Part shown: positions 27,907 through 37,549 of the stretch, piece after piece
How the letters are laid out: the number at the start of each line of letters is the position of its first letter
Numbering within the stretch: the stretch's first letter is position 1
Source of the DNA: CAVYXK01 sp963772445
Lineage (GTDB): Bacteria; Pseudomonadota; Alphaproteobacteria; Acetobacterales; Acetobacteraceae
Assembly (NCBI GenBank): GCA_963772445.1
Contig: CAVYXK010000001.1
Coordinates: forward strand, 682,001-746,000
DNA: 64,000 nt
Direction: 5' to 3'
Made by a program: the position numbers and the translations under genes
Notes under the pieces: model-generated
What the model was told of the DNA's origin: nothing
Databases searched by the model: none
Seen by the model: the letters and a program-made list of their open reading frames with translations, nothing else

Positions 27907-30900
27907 TGCGAAGTTGTACAGGTTCAGCTCGCAGATTTTCGCGAGCCGATGTGTCGTCTCCGAACGCAACGGCTCGGCTGCGAGCGAGCTGGCGAACTTC
28001 AAGAGCTCGTTCGTGAAGGCCTGATCGCCGGAACCGATGGCATCGAGCTCCGACAAGCCACGCGAGAAAAGCGCCGTGGCTTCCGCGCGGTTTGCAGGAA
28101 GTAGCGCTCGGGCCAGCCGCGCCATGAGGTTCGACCGATGCTGCGCGTCGTCCTCGGCTTCGATCGCCTTCAGCGCTTGCGCCGCCATCCGGCCAGCCAG
28201 CGCGCCCGTCTTCTCGTCCATCGCGAAGTGCTCGACCAGATCGATGCACAAATGTGTCGCAACGAAATCGGACCGTTGCATCCATTCCGCAAGCGCCGCG
28301 CCCGCCTGCGGAGTGAACATGTCGAGCGCGATCAGCGCGTGCAGCGCGCAGGTGCTGTAGAGATTATCCAGATATCGCGCCGTTTCCTTAGGGTAGTAGT
28401 GGCCCTCCTGGGCGGCGGTCAGCGCCGCCTTCCAGCCTTCGAAGAACGAGACGAGCGCTGCGTCGCGTCCGCCGTCGCTCCTGGCGAGCAGCATCGCGGT
28501 CAACTGACCCGCAAGAGCGACGATCGGCAAAATGCGCGATGCGAGCCGAACGCGCGCTTGCTCGCGGTCCGACTCCGACAGCTGCGACTTCTTCTGCTTG
28601 TCGCCTTCGGCGGCCTTCACCGGCCTTTCCTCCAGCCTCTTTGCGAGCAAAGCCCGTTGGCCGGCCTCGGAGTCCGGCATCGGCTCTCCCGACACCAGCT
28701 CCCAGAGCTCTAACGGGAGGCAGTCGAAGAGCGTCGGGGTCCTGGATTCGGTGGCCGCGTGCACGGCGACCGAGAGCAGCCACGGCAGGATGTATCGCGT
28801 CGAGAATGGGTCTCTCAAAACCCAGAGCTCGAAACGTCTTGCGGCCACGAATGCGGCTATCGACGCGGCTTCGGCGCCCAGGCCCAGATGCGCCGCCCGC
28901 AGCGAACAGCGCTGCAGACCCAGGCTGTAGGAATCGGATTTTCCGTAACCGGGAAAATGGTCCGTTACCGCCGCTTGCTCCGGAATAGCTTTCGCAAGAC
29001 GGCGCAGCAGGCGCGCTGCCGCCGCGGCGTCGAACCCCGGAAATACCGTCAGCATTGCAACGCCGATCGCGGGTGGCAGTTTGCTGCATCGCGTGGCGGT
29101 TTTCAGTACGTCGGTCAGCTTGGGCAGCTTTCCGAGCGCATGCGAGACTTTGCATATCTCGAACAGCCTGGACGCGACTTCGTAGCTATAGTCGTTGCTC
29201 CATTGGCTTAGGTATCGCGCTGCCGCCGTCGTTCTGCCGCTCGCCACGAGGTAGGCGGCGACCCCAACGAAGTCCTCGGTATCGGCTGTGACCTGGAAAC
29301 GCTTTTGTTCTTTCTGCTCCCTGAGCCACCATCCCCATTCAGCCGCACGTTTCGCCTGGGTGTAGGCCTCGGGCATGTCGCCGTCCGTGGCGTACGCCGT
29401 CGCAAGACGGGCGTGCCGCGTGCCGGGCCAGTCGGTCTTGGATTCGAAGAGCCGGCGAAGTGCTTCGGAGTTGCCCAGACCGACGACGAGATCGGGATGC
29501 GCCAGAAGATAGTCCTCACCGCGCTCGTCGACGGCGACGACCGAAGAGAGCTCGACGAGCAAATCGACCATCGTGCCGTGGTCTCGCACTTGAGCTGCCG
29601 CCCCGAGCGCCGTTCGCAGGCGATTGAGGCGAATCGTGCGTTTGGCGACGTCACCGGCGAGCGCGGCCGGAAATCGCGTGTCGAATGCGAGCTTCCGCAA
29701 GTCATCGACCCGCCCCATCGCGAACAGGAGCCCCGGAAGCGACCGCGCGGCGTATACCGACGACGCCTGCGCGCTGATCAGGCGCGCCGCGACGTCGTTC
29801 AGCAAGTGAAGCTGCGAGCCGTATCTCTGTTCGACGAGCGTCTCGGTCGGTTCGTCTCTGAAGATGATTCCGTGCCGCGTGCGGTCCAGCAGCGGCGACA
29901 GGTCGACGGCGAAGCTCTCGGCCTCGGCGGACAATATTCCGAAGGCGGTCGCGATTTCGTCGATCGGCACCGGCGGCGGCAGAACCGATAAGGCGCAGAG
30001 GAAGGCGCTGACTGAATTGGCATGCGCTCCCTTCTGTTCCGCCAGCTTCACCGCACGATCGATCCTTTCCTGGATCAGGCTTTCCACCTCGACCTTGGCT
30101 TCCGTCTGCGTTTCGCCGACGAGGTTGCGGGTGGGCTCGACTAGGTTCGCCATGACGCGCGGGTTCCCGTCGGCGCGCCGATGCACCACCTGCATTTGCG
30201 TGGCAGACGCGTCCGGACGTTTGGCCGAGATGTATGCCTCGGTTTCGGCAAGGGTGAATGGCGTCAGACCGAATGGGCGGCAGTCGGCGTTGCCGATCGC
30301 CTTATCGCGGCGCTCGGTTCTCGCGGTCGCGATCACGAAAAGCCCGTCAACGGGACGTTGGGCCGAAAGGCTTTCCAGCAGCTCCCGAGGAAAGGACGGT
30401 TGTCCGCGCCTTGTCGCCTCCCAAGCGGCATTGTCGGCGGCGTCGATGATTATAAAAAGACGGCCGCCGGGGTTCGTGCGCCGCACGACCCCGATCGCTT
30501 GTCGGAAGCGTTGAAGGCTGCGGCGCACCACTTCCGCGGCGTCGTTTGTGCCGGGCAAGATTGGATCGCAAAGGCCGCGGCAGGCGAGCTCGTTGACGAT
30601 GTGCAGCAGGCCACGCTCGGGCTTGTGCCGGCCGTCGGCCAATGTGCGGTAGGCTCCGCCGCCAAAGCAGTCGAACAGTACGACCTCGTCTTCAGCGTCC
30701 AATTGGGCGGCCAAGCTTTGGACGAATACCGTCTTTCCGATGCCAGCGACGGCGTGGACGATCCACCGCGGCGCGCTCCCGATTTCCTTGATGAAGTCCG
30801 TGACCTGCGCGCGCTTTACGACTTCACCGACCTCGGGGAACGCCTGTGGTGTCGGCAGCAGATCGCTTTCCTGGGCGAGGCGGAGCGCCGCAAGGACGTT

Positions 30901-31646
30901 GACCTGCTTGATGAGATTGTTGCCCTGTCCTGCCGAACCCGCCTTGTCCCGCACCACCTGTCTGAGATCGCCGAGCCGCGCGCTCGCCAGCACGTCATCG
31001 GAAGCGGACCAGTCGGCTATCGTCCTCGCGTTGCCGCGTTCGATATCCCGTAGACCTTCCATCCGGCCGACCAGGATGACGCGCGACGCGAAGCCTCTGA
31101 GCTGGCTTCCTGTGAGCGGAATGGCTGCACGCAGCTGATCGAGCTGCGCCTTGCCGTCCTCGGACGCGGGCACCTCGCCCGTCGACGCTGCACGAAGCGC
31201 TTCCAGCATGCCGTCCGATATCGGCCGGTTGGTGTTGAGCGAATACGACAGCTTTGCGGAGACCGACGCGGCGCCGTGCTTGGCCGTGAAATCGGCCTCG
31301 GCCGCCGCGAATTTCACCAGCGTCTTGCGCCCGTCCGCGACGTGCAACACCTTGTCGTGAGCGGTGATCGAATACTTGAACTGCGCGATCTCCATGCGAG
31401 AGCAAGCTTCGAAAGACTCGCCGCTTCCGAAATAGAACGTGGCGTCGGCGATCTCGACGACGGTGTCGGACACACCCTCTTCGTCGTCTTCGGCAAGACC
31501 CTCACGGCGATCGCATAGAGCGCGTTACGCGCAAGTAGGAGACCGAGCGCGCAGCGCGCTACCCAGGCCTCGTGGAATTGATGGCCATCCCGTGAGGCGC
31601 GGACCGTATCAATGAGCTCTTCGGCCATGGAGAACTGAGTCGCCAA
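27906..31646 (-). CDS. Giant STAND-type NTPase, N-terminal nuclease-like and NTPase portion
   Basis: Best start is near 31646 (MATQFSMAEELIDTVRASRD, then GHQFHEAWVARCALGLLL). A one-base loss near 31505 shifts the frame; from 31473 the main ORF continues SDTVVEIADATFYFGSGESF and RMEIAQFKYS, whose acidic residues and Q-x-K suggest a restriction-endonuclease-like effector domain. The NTPase follows: Walker A HAVAGIGKT near residue 240 of that ORF, Walker B RLFIIIDAADNA, and VIATARTERR. Helical repeats come next. Joining with 25026-27906 gives about 2200 residues, the size and layout of antiviral STAND (Avs-like) defence proteins. The two indels would abolish the full protein unless they are assembly errors. 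Confidence 0.7.
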
Positions 31647-31830
31647 ATCCGTCAGATCATAGCGCTTTTAATCGCGAGCGTCCTCTCTGGGTCAGGAACC
31701 GCGCCTTGGGCGGTCGGAGTTGGAGCGGCCGGGAAGGGTCACGTACTGCCAGTTGCGACCCCGGCCCGAAGGTCAAGTTTGGGTCGATAGCGGCTGTTTC
31801 GCTATCATTCAGAGACAGGCTCTAAACCGC

Positions 31831-31868
31831 AAAGCGGTCCTCGGCAAACAAAGCGGTCCTCGGCAAAC
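31831..31868 (+). repeat. Tandem 19-bp repeat
   Basis: AAAGCGGTCCTCGGCAAAC occurs twice in a row, followed by a partial third copy (AAAGCGGG). It lies in a non-coding stretch between the STAND gene and the PIN relic. Confidence 0.7.
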
Positions 31869-32039
31869 AAAGCGGGCCGTCGGGATAAGCAGGCTGGCGA
31901 GACAAAGGGGCGCGGCACACGCAAGACGATCCTGATCTCTCGCATGGCGACATCTATCGCGAGCGCGTATATGCCTTTGCTGCTTGCAGGACGCCCGACG
32001 CGAGGCGATTTCACACTCTGGCGGCGTTCAGTGACGGCG

Positions 32040-32140
32040 CCGTCGCGGTGCCACCAGCCGCGCATCGCCAAGCCACTTGGCAACAACCTCCGTATCCGCT
32101 CTCCGAATAATAAAGCAGCAATTGCCGAGGCATCCACCAC
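32040..32140 (-). pseudogene. VapC-like PIN toxin, N-terminal relic
   Basis: Starts GTG 32140 directly after the antitoxin stop: MVDASAIAALLFGE, the classic PIN start with the first catalytic Asp. About 20 bases later the frame breaks; in another frame TEVVAKWLGDARLVAP continues the fold, then similarity ends. The C-terminal acidic residues are absent, so the toxin is dead. The long minus-strand frame running to 31805 is not a real continuation. Confidence 0.6.
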
Positions 32141-32141
32141 C

Positions 32142-32378
32142 CTAACGGCCGTCTCGATCGGCGCGAATCAAGGCGGCAGCCTCGCTGGGCATCCGCACCC
32201 CCAGCCGGCGAACCTCCGCAAGCACCTCCGCCGCCGCTGCGGGACCATCCTCCTGAACCGCCGCCTCGATGATCGCCAGCAACTCCCCTTGCAACGACCG
32301 GTGGTGCCGCTCGGCCCGCTCCCGCAACCGCTGCACCACCCCGTCAGGCACATTCTTGATGGACAGGTTAACAGTCAT
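32142..32378 (-). CDS. FitA/VapB-type ribbon-helix-helix antitoxin
   Basis: 78 residues: MTVNLSIKNVPDGVVQRLRE, then RAERHHRSLQGELLAIIEAA. This is the FitA-like Arc/MetJ pattern (beta strand N-L-S-I-K-N-V-P, then two helices with H-R-S-L-Q-G-E). It binds operator DNA as a dimer and neutralises a PIN toxin through its C-terminal tail. The cognate toxin gene begins 2 bp downstream but is broken, leaving an orphan antitoxin. Confidence 0.8.
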   Translation of the reverse strand: MTVNLSIKNVPDGVVQRLRERAERHHRSLQGELLAIIEAAVQEDGPAAAAEVLAEVRRLGVRMPSEAAALIRADRDGR

Positions 32379-32524
32379 GGTCCCAATTCGGCTCCAGGAT
32401 GGACGCCCTCATACCACGACCACGCAACTTATGCCGCCGCCCAACCGCCGCAGCCTGCCCGATGCTCGGCAACGTCCAAAAATAACACTTGACGGTCAGC
32501 GATCATAACGCTATACTCCCCGCC

Positions 32525-33196
32525 ATGAACCCCGCACCCAACCCCACCAACCTGGCCGACCAACTCACGGCCGACACCTACCACGACCTCGTCCAAACGC
32601 TGTGCCTCGCCCTCCCGCCGCCGCTTACCGACAGCCCCGAAGACCTCGCCCGCCGAGACCGCTCCGCCATCGCGCGGATCGCTGCGCTCGCTCCGGCCAA
32701 CGTCACCGAGGCTGATCTCGCCGCCCTCTACGTCGCTGCCTCCGACCAGTGGAAAGAATGCCTCCGTCTCGCCCAGGCGCCCGAAAGGTCGTTCCACGGG
32801 GCAGTGAAATACCGCACCCACGCCAACGCCATGATGCGCCAGGCGCAGAGTGCGCTGCGGCTGCTGCTCCGCATGCAGGCAACCCGCCAGAAGCTGGAAA
32901 AGGACAGCGAAGCCCGCGACCGCGCCGCCTGGGCCGAGCATTGCGCCCTCAACCTGATGGCCGAGGCGCTGTCATCCCAGCCCGCCCCCGCGCCGATCAC
33001 CGAACCACCCCCGCCGGCGTCCGAAGAGCCGCAACCGCAGCCCGAGCCGGCGAAGCAACCCCAACCCGCCCCCCTCACCACCGCCGAGCACGAGGCCGTC
33101 ATCCCCTATCCGCAAAGGTTCGAGCTGATCCACCTGTTAGGCCAGGTGCCCGACACCTTCTGCCCCATCCGGCGAAACAACGGCTCAGTAAACTAA
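32525..33196 (+). CDS. Hypothetical protein, Pro-rich tail
   Basis: Start chosen at ATG 32525 (MNPAPNPTNLADQLTADTYH). 223 residues: a helical N-terminal half (LPPPLTDSPEDLARRDRSAI; AKYR/HANAMMRQAQSALRLL type helices), a Pro/Gln/Glu-rich linker (PAPAPITEPPPPASEEPQPQ), and a short ordered end, YPQRFELIHLLGQVPDTFCP. No membrane segment. Family not recognised with certainty; the layout resembles small proteins found near mobile or phage-related DNA. It reads toward pyrH, about 520 bp upstream of it. Confidence 0.6.
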   Translation: MNPAPNPTNLADQLTADTYHDLVQTLCLALPPPLTDSPEDLARRDRSAIARIAALAPANVTEADLAALYVAASDQWKECLRLAQAPERSFHGAVKYRTHANAMMRQAQSALRLLLRMQATRQKLEKDSEARDRAAWAEHCALNLMAEALSSQPAPAPITEPPPPASEEPQPQPEPAKQPQPAPLTTAEHEAVIPYPQRFELIHLLGQVPDTFCPIRRNNGSVN

Positions 33197-33206
33197 AAAA
33201 CTAAAG

Positions 33207-33227
33207 CCCCTCCCCTTGCGGGAGGGG
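33207..33227 (+). terminator. GC-rich hairpin after the 32525 gene
   Basis: CCCCTCCC (33207-33214), loop CTTGC, GGGAGGGG (33220-33227): an 8-bp perfect stem 10 bp after the stop codon. No U-run follows, so it may act as a weak terminator or be an intergenic palindromic repeat; G-rich sequence continues to 33240. Confidence 0.45.
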
Positions 33228-33244
33228 TTGGGGGAGGGGGCCGC

Positions 33245-33719
33245 CACGTAGGGGCACCCTACCTCCAAGCGCGACGACCTTGCGGGCTACGCCAGTCGCA
33301 TAGGCGCAAAGCAATCGCTGGCCGGGCATGCCGTCCCGGAGCGGGCAACGCCGCATGCGTCTCCCCGACAATCCCCAATGGTGCACCTCGAGGGGGCCAC
33401 AGTTCCGAAAGGGTTCGCACGGAGAGCCGCGGGAACTCTAGAAGGTCATCGTGTTTGCTGGACGGTGCACCCGCTCCGTGGCGCTCCGTGCGATCCTCCG
33501 CGGTTCTCCGTGTGAACCCCTTTTGCACGAGGTCCCAGCGTGCATCTGGTGTTCCCTCGAAACTATCTCACCACGCGATCGGCCGTCTCGCGCACAGCGA
33601 AATGAGACGCCCATAAGATTAAACCGCCCTCATGATGCCGGGCTCCGACCCCGAGGCGGACTGGCCTTTCCCCCCGCACCTCACTACCTTCGCCCTCGCC
33701 CCTCGCCGAGTCCCCCAGC
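33245..33719. repeat. Non-coding region upstream of pyrH with an inverted repeat
   Basis: No credible gene. GGGTTCGCACGGAGAGCCGC (33411-33430) is matched in inverted orientation by GCGGTTCTCCGTGTGAACCC (33500-33519), with two mismatches by eye and a 69-bp loop. This paired arrangement is typical of bacterial interspersed elements. The pyrH promoter should lie in the last 150 bp. Confidence 0.5.
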
Positions 33720-34445
33720 ATGTCCGAACACCCCCTCTACAAGCGCGTCCTGCTGAAGCTCTCCGGCGAGGCCCTGATGGCACGCCGCGAATACGGCCTC
33801 GACACCGAGAAGGTGAAAGCCATCGCCGCCGATATCGGCGCCGTCGCCGCCATGGGCGTGCAGACCTGCATTGTGATCGGCGGCGGCAACATCTTCCGCG
33901 GCGTCTCCGCCGCCGCCGCCGGCATGGAGCGCGCCCAGGCCGACTACATCGGCATGCTCGCCACCGTCATGAACGCCCTCGCCATGCAGGGCGCGCTCGA
34001 GCAACTGGGCACCCCCACCCGCGTCCAGTCCGCCATCCCCATGTCCAGCGTCTGCGAGCCCTACATCCGCCGCCGCGCCGAGCGCCACATGGAAAAGGGC
34101 CGCGTTGTGATCTTCGCGGCCGGCACCGGCAACCCGTTCTTCACCACCGACACCGCCGCCGCCCTGCGCGCCGCCGAGACTGGCTGCGACGCCTTGTTCA
34201 AAGGCACCCAGGTCGATGGCGTCTACAGCGCCGATCCACGCAGCGACCCCGGCGCCGAGCGCTACGACCAGCTCTCCTACCAGGACGTTCTGGCCGGCCA
34301 GCTCAAGGTGATGGACGCCGCGGCGATCAGCCTGGCGCGTGAGAACCGGCTGCCGATCGTCGTCTTCAACATTCACGCCCCCGGCGCGTTCGCCGCTGTG
34401 GTTCGCGGCGAGGGCCGGTTTACCCGGATCGTCGAACCCAGCTAG
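33720..34445 (+). CDS. pyrH: UMP kinase
   Basis: 241 residues of the amino-acid-kinase fold: RVLLKLSGEAL at the N-terminus (phosphate-binding Lys), IGGGNIFRG near 55, MLATVMNALAMQGALE near 80, and FAAGTGNPFFTTDTAAALRA near 135. Catalyses ATP-dependent phosphorylation of UMP to UDP in pyrimidine nucleotide synthesis; cytosolic hexamer in this family. Intact, of usual length, and 28 bp before frr, the conserved order. Confidence 0.96.
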   Translation: MSEHPLYKRVLLKLSGEALMARREYGLDTEKVKAIAADIGAVAAMGVQTCIVIGGGNIFRGVSAAAAGMERAQADYIGMLATVMNALAMQGALEQLGTPTRVQSAIPMSSVCEPYIRRRAERHMEKGRVVIFAAGTGNPFFTTDTAAALRAAETGCDALFKGTQVDGVYSADPRSDPGAERYDQLSYQDVLAGQLKVMDAAAISLARENRLPIVVFNIHAPGAFAAVVRGEGRFTRIVEPS

Positions 34446-34473
34446 AAACGAACAAGCTAGGGAGGCAACCGCT

Positions 34474-35040
34474 ATGCCGGCCGATCTCAACACGCTGAAA
34501 CAGGACCTCTCCCGCCGCATGGATGGTGCCCTGGAAACGCTGCGGCGCGAATTCGCCGGGCTGCGGACCGGGCGGGCGAGCCCGGCATTGCTGGAACCGG
34601 TGCGGGTACACGCCTACGGCAGCGAGGTCCCGCTCAATCAGGTGGGGACTGTGGGGGTGCCGGAGGCTCGCATGCTGACGGTTCAGGTGTGGGACCGTTC
34701 GCTGGTCGGCGCGGTGGAGAAGGCGATCCGCGATGCGGGCCTGGGGCTGAACCCCGCCTCCGACGGTCAGCTTGTTCGCGTGCCGATCCCGCAGCTCACG
34801 CAGGAGCGGCGCAACGAGCTGGTGAAGGCGGCACATAAGTATGCCGAGGGCGGGCGGGTCGCTGTGCGCGCGGTCCGCCGCGATGGGATGGAACAGATCA
34901 AGACGTTGGAGAAGAAGCACCAGATCGGCGAGGACGTCAGCAAGGACTGGCACACCGAAGTGCAGAAGCTAACCGATCAATACATCAAGAAAGTCGACGA
35001 TATGCTTGCGGAGAAAGAAAAAGACATCCGCCAGGTCTGA
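34474..35040 (+). CDS. frr: Ribosome recycling factor
   Basis: Start at ATG 34474 behind GGGAGGCAACCGCT; the longer frame overlaps pyrH. 188 residues with RRF hallmarks: LRTGRASPALLEPVRVHAYG near 30, PIPQLTQERRNELVKAAHKY near 105, and the tail LTDQYIKKVDDMLAEKEKDI. With EF-G it splits post-termination ribosomes. Normal length. In related genomes uppS follows directly; here an IS lies between. Confidence 0.96.
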   Translation: MPADLNTLKQDLSRRMDGALETLRREFAGLRTGRASPALLEPVRVHAYGSEVPLNQVGTVGVPEARMLTVQVWDRSLVGAVEKAIRDAGLGLNPASDGQLVRVPIPQLTQERRNELVKAAHKYAEGGRVAVRAVRRDGMEQIKTLEKKHQIGEDVSKDWHTEVQKLTDQYIKKVDDMLAEKEKDIRQV

Positions 35041-35059
35041 TGGAGATGCCGCACGCGAC

Positions 35060-35070
35060 CACCCGCTCTG
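35060..35070 (+). repeat. Left half of a REP-like element split by the IS
   Basis: CACCCGCTCTG here and CTCTGCGGGAGAGGTCGGCG from 36719 join, on removal of the IS and one CTCTG, into a Pro/Arg-type intergenic palindrome. It matches in inverted orientation the elements at 54595-54653 and 56461-56510. Confidence 0.55.
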
Positions 35071-36718
35071 AGGCTGTGAATTTTTCATCCTCCCGCCCGG
35101 ATCTCTGACGATCGGGGGTTGCGCGACAGGAACTCGTTGCGATTCGCTGCGATCTCGCACGATTCGGAGATCGGCAATGTCGGCGACTGAGGGTCTGTTC
35201 GAGGACGTGGCGGAGCCGAGCAAGGCATCTGCGCCGGCGAGCGAGGCACCGGTTCGGTTGCGGCTGGCCCAGCGTGACCAGCCCGAGTTCCAAGTGGTTG
35301 ACCTGGACAGCCTGTTGCCGACGGAGCATCCGGCACGAGCGGTCTGGACCTTCGTCGAGACGCTGGAGCTGAGCGATCTGCTGGCGGGCATCAAGGCCCG
35401 GATCGGCGAGCCAGGCCGTCCGCCGGCGGACCCGAAGATCCTGATGGCGCTGTGGCTTTACGCCACGATCGAGGGGGTGGGCAGCGCCCGCGAGTTGGCG
35501 CGCCTATGCGAGGCCCATGTTGCCTATCGCTGGATCTGCGGCGGGGTGTCGATGAACTACCATACGCTGGCGGATTTCCGGGTCAGCCAGGTGGCGCTGC
35601 TCGACCGCTTGCTGGCGCAGGGCGTGACGGCGCTGGTTTCGGAAGGACTGGTGAACCTGCAACGGCTGGCGCAGGACGGAGTCCGCATCCGTGCCTCGGC
35701 GGGATCGAGCTCATATCGGCGGCGTTCCCGGTTGGAAGAGCTGCTGGCGGAGGCCGAGAAGCGGGTGGAGCAGTTGAAGACGGAACTGGAGGCGGACCCG
35801 GCGGCGAGCACGGCGCGACAGCGCGCGGCGCGCGAACGCGCGGCGCGGGAACAGGTCGAGCGGACCAAGGCAGCGCTGGAACGGATGCAACAACTGGAAG
35901 CGGAACGGGCGCGCCGCGAGAAGACCCATCGGAAAGACACCGCGAAGCAGAAGCCGCCACGGGCCTCGACCACCGATGCCGAGGCGAGAGTCATGAAAAT
36001 GGCCGATGGCGGCTATCGGCCGGCCTATAATGGGCAGTTCGTCAGTGATCCACAGACCCAGGTGATCGTCGCGGTCGATCTCGACACCACCGGCTCGGAC
36101 GGCGGGCTGATGGCGCCGATGCAGCAGCGCATCGTCGAGACCTATGGGCAGACGCCGCAGCAGTATCTGGTGGATGGCGGCTTCAGCAAGCTGGACGATA
36201 TCGAACGCGCCCATGCCGCCGGCATCGAAGTGTTCGCCCCGCCGCCGGACAACAAGCACAAGACCGATCCCACGGCGCCGCGCAAGAGCGACGGTCCGGG
36301 GACGGCGAAATGGCGCGAGCGGATGGCGAGCGAGGCGGGCAAGACGGTATACCGCGAGCGCGCCAAGCACGAGTGCATCAATGCCCATCTGCGCAATTGT
36401 GGGGTCGGGCGTTTGCTGGTGCGTGGCTGCCAGAAGGTCCGAGCCGTCTTGTTGTGGTTCGCTGTCGCGCACAATCTGCTGCGCGCCTTGGTGCTGCGCG
36501 ACGCCGCGGCGCAGCCGATCGCGGCGCCCGCGGGGTGAAATGCGTCCGCGGCACGGCGAAGTACAACCTGGGCGGGCGACCGGCGCGGGAGGTACTCGGC
36601 AGACGGGTGGAGCGGTCCTTCTGGCCGCGTTTCAACCGCTGTGCCGGCTCACCTCCGCCCTGCGCCCGCCGTGTCGACCCGCGCTTCGGTCACCGGCAAG
36701 TCGATTGCTTCACAGCCT
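35071..36718. mobile_element. IS1182-type insertion sequence
   Basis: Ends AGGCTGTGAA (35071-35080) and TTCACAGCCT (36709-36718) are perfect 10-bp inverted repeats. A 5-bp direct repeat CTCTG flanks them (35066-35070 and 36719-36723). The 1648-bp element carries one transposase gene. It sits in a REP-like palindrome between frr and uppS, splitting an essential operon without breaking a gene. Confidence 0.8.
35177..36538 (+). CDS. IS1182-family transposase
   Basis: 453 residues: an N-terminal helix-turn-helix-like region with DSLLPTEHPARAVWTFVE, then KILMALWLYATIEGVGSARE and YRWICGGVSMNYHTLADFRV, typical of IS1182/IS5-like enzymes. A central coiled-coil insertion (about 180-260, Glu/Arg/Ala-rich) follows. 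The DDE catalytic core is around MKMADGGYRPAYNGQFVSDP and LVDGGFSKLDDIERAHAAGI, ending in AHLRNCGVGRLLVRGCQKVR. The full-length frame suggests a recent, possibly active insertion. Confidence 0.9.
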   Translation: MSATEGLFEDVAEPSKASAPASEAPVRLRLAQRDQPEFQVVDLDSLLPTEHPARAVWTFVETLELSDLLAGIKARIGEPGRPPADPKILMALWLYATIEGVGSARELARLCEAHVAYRWICGGVSMNYHTLADFRVSQVALLDRLLAQGVTALVSEGLVNLQRLAQDGVRIRASAGSSSYRRRSRLEELLAEAEKRVEQLKTELEADPAASTARQRAARERAAREQVERTKAALERMQQLEAERARREKTHRKDTAKQKPPRASTTDAEARVMKMADGGYRPAYNGQFVSDPQTQVIVAVDLDTTGSDGGLMAPMQQRIVETYGQTPQQYLVDGGFSKLDDIERAHAAGIEVFAPPPDNKHKTDPTAPRKSDGPGTAKWRERMASEAGKTVYRERAKHECINAHLRNCGVGRLLVRGCQKVRAVLLWFAVAHNLLRALVLRDAAAQPIAAPAG

Positions 36719-36800
36719 CTCTGCGGGAGAGGTCGGCGCGCGTAGCGCGCCGGGTGAGGGTGCCGCGAGTGAGGGTCCAGCCGCTCAACCGACCTCTGCC
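36719..36800 (+). repeat. Right half of the split REP-like element
   Basis: Contains GCGGGAGAGGTCGGCGCGCG and CGCGCCGGGTGAGGGTGCCG, the inverted form of the CACCCTCACCCG...GACCTCTCCCGC element near 54.6 kb. Two nested palindromes (GGCGCGCG-TAG-CGCGCC) could fold into a strong hairpin just upstream of uppS. Confidence 0.6.
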
Positions 36801-36837
36801 GAAAATCGAGTGACGTGAACCGTACCGGCACCCTCGC

Positions 36838-37545
36838 TTGATCCACCCCCCCACCCATGTCGCCATCATCATGGACGGCAACGGCCGCTGGGCCGCCGCC
36901 CGCCACCTGCCTCGCATCACCGGCCACCGCGAAGGCGGCAAGGCCGTGCGCCGCGCCATCGAGGCCGCCATTCGGGAGGGGGTTGCGTGGCTGACGCTCT
37001 ACGCCTTTAGCAGCGAGAACTGGCGCCGTCCGGCCGCCGAGGTCTCCGACCTCACCGGCCTGCTCCGCCGCACCGTTGAGTTCGAGCTGGCGGAATTCGC
37101 GGCCAATGGCATCCGCTTGCGCGTCATCGGGGATCGCGACCGTTTCCCCGCCGACATCCAGGCCAGCCTCGCCGACGCCGAGGCCACCACCCGCGCCAAC
37201 ACCCGCCTTAATCTGACTGTCGCACTGTCCTACGGCGCGAGGGCGGAAATCGCCGCCGCTGCCCGCGCCCTGGCGCAGGCTGCCCGCGACGGGCGGATTG
37301 ATCCCGCCACCGTGGATGAGGCGGCGGTCGCCAGCCATCTCGCCACCGCCGGAATTCCAGACCCCGACCTTGTTATCCGCACGTCCGGCGAGCAGCGGTT
37401 GTCGAATTTCCTGCTTTGGCAGGCGGCCTATGCCGAACTGGTGTTCCTCGACGTGCTGTGGCCGGATTTTGGCCCCGAGCATTTTGCCGCGGCATTGGCC
37501 GAATTCGCGCGGCGGGACCGGCGTTTCGGTGCCCGCCCTGTGTGA
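36838..37545 (+). CDS. uppS: Undecaprenyl diphosphate synthase
   Basis: 235 residues from TTG 36838. The (Z)-prenyltransferase motifs are clear: HVAIIMDGNGRWA (catalytic Asp, substrate diphosphate binding), YAFSSENWRRP near 55, and PDLVIRTSGEQRLSNFLLWQ near 180. Makes the C55 lipid carrier for peptidoglycan and other wall polymers. No ATG is available, and the IS1182 element 120 bp upstream has replaced the normal junction with frr, so expression must come from the IS or a local promoter. Confidence 0.94.
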   Translation: MIHPPTHVAIIMDGNGRWAAARHLPRITGHREGGKAVRRAIEAAIREGVAWLTLYAFSSENWRRPAAEVSDLTGLLRRTVEFELAEFAANGIRLRVIGDRDRFPADIQASLADAEATTRANTRLNLTVALSYGARAEIAAAARALAQAARDGRIDPATVDEAAVASHLATAGIPDPDLVIRTSGEQRLSNFLLWQAAYAELVFLDVLWPDFGPEHFAAALAEFARRDRRFGARPV

Positions 37546-37549
37546 GGCC

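Noticed and set aside
25264..31646. Many plus-strand frames opposite the STAND gene
   Set aside because: They are Arg/Ser/Pro-rich shadows of the minus-strand gene without ribosome sites or domains.
31840..32030. Extension of the PIN relic to 31805
   Set aside because: Beyond the frame break the residues are Arg-rich with no PIN motifs; this is accidental reading.
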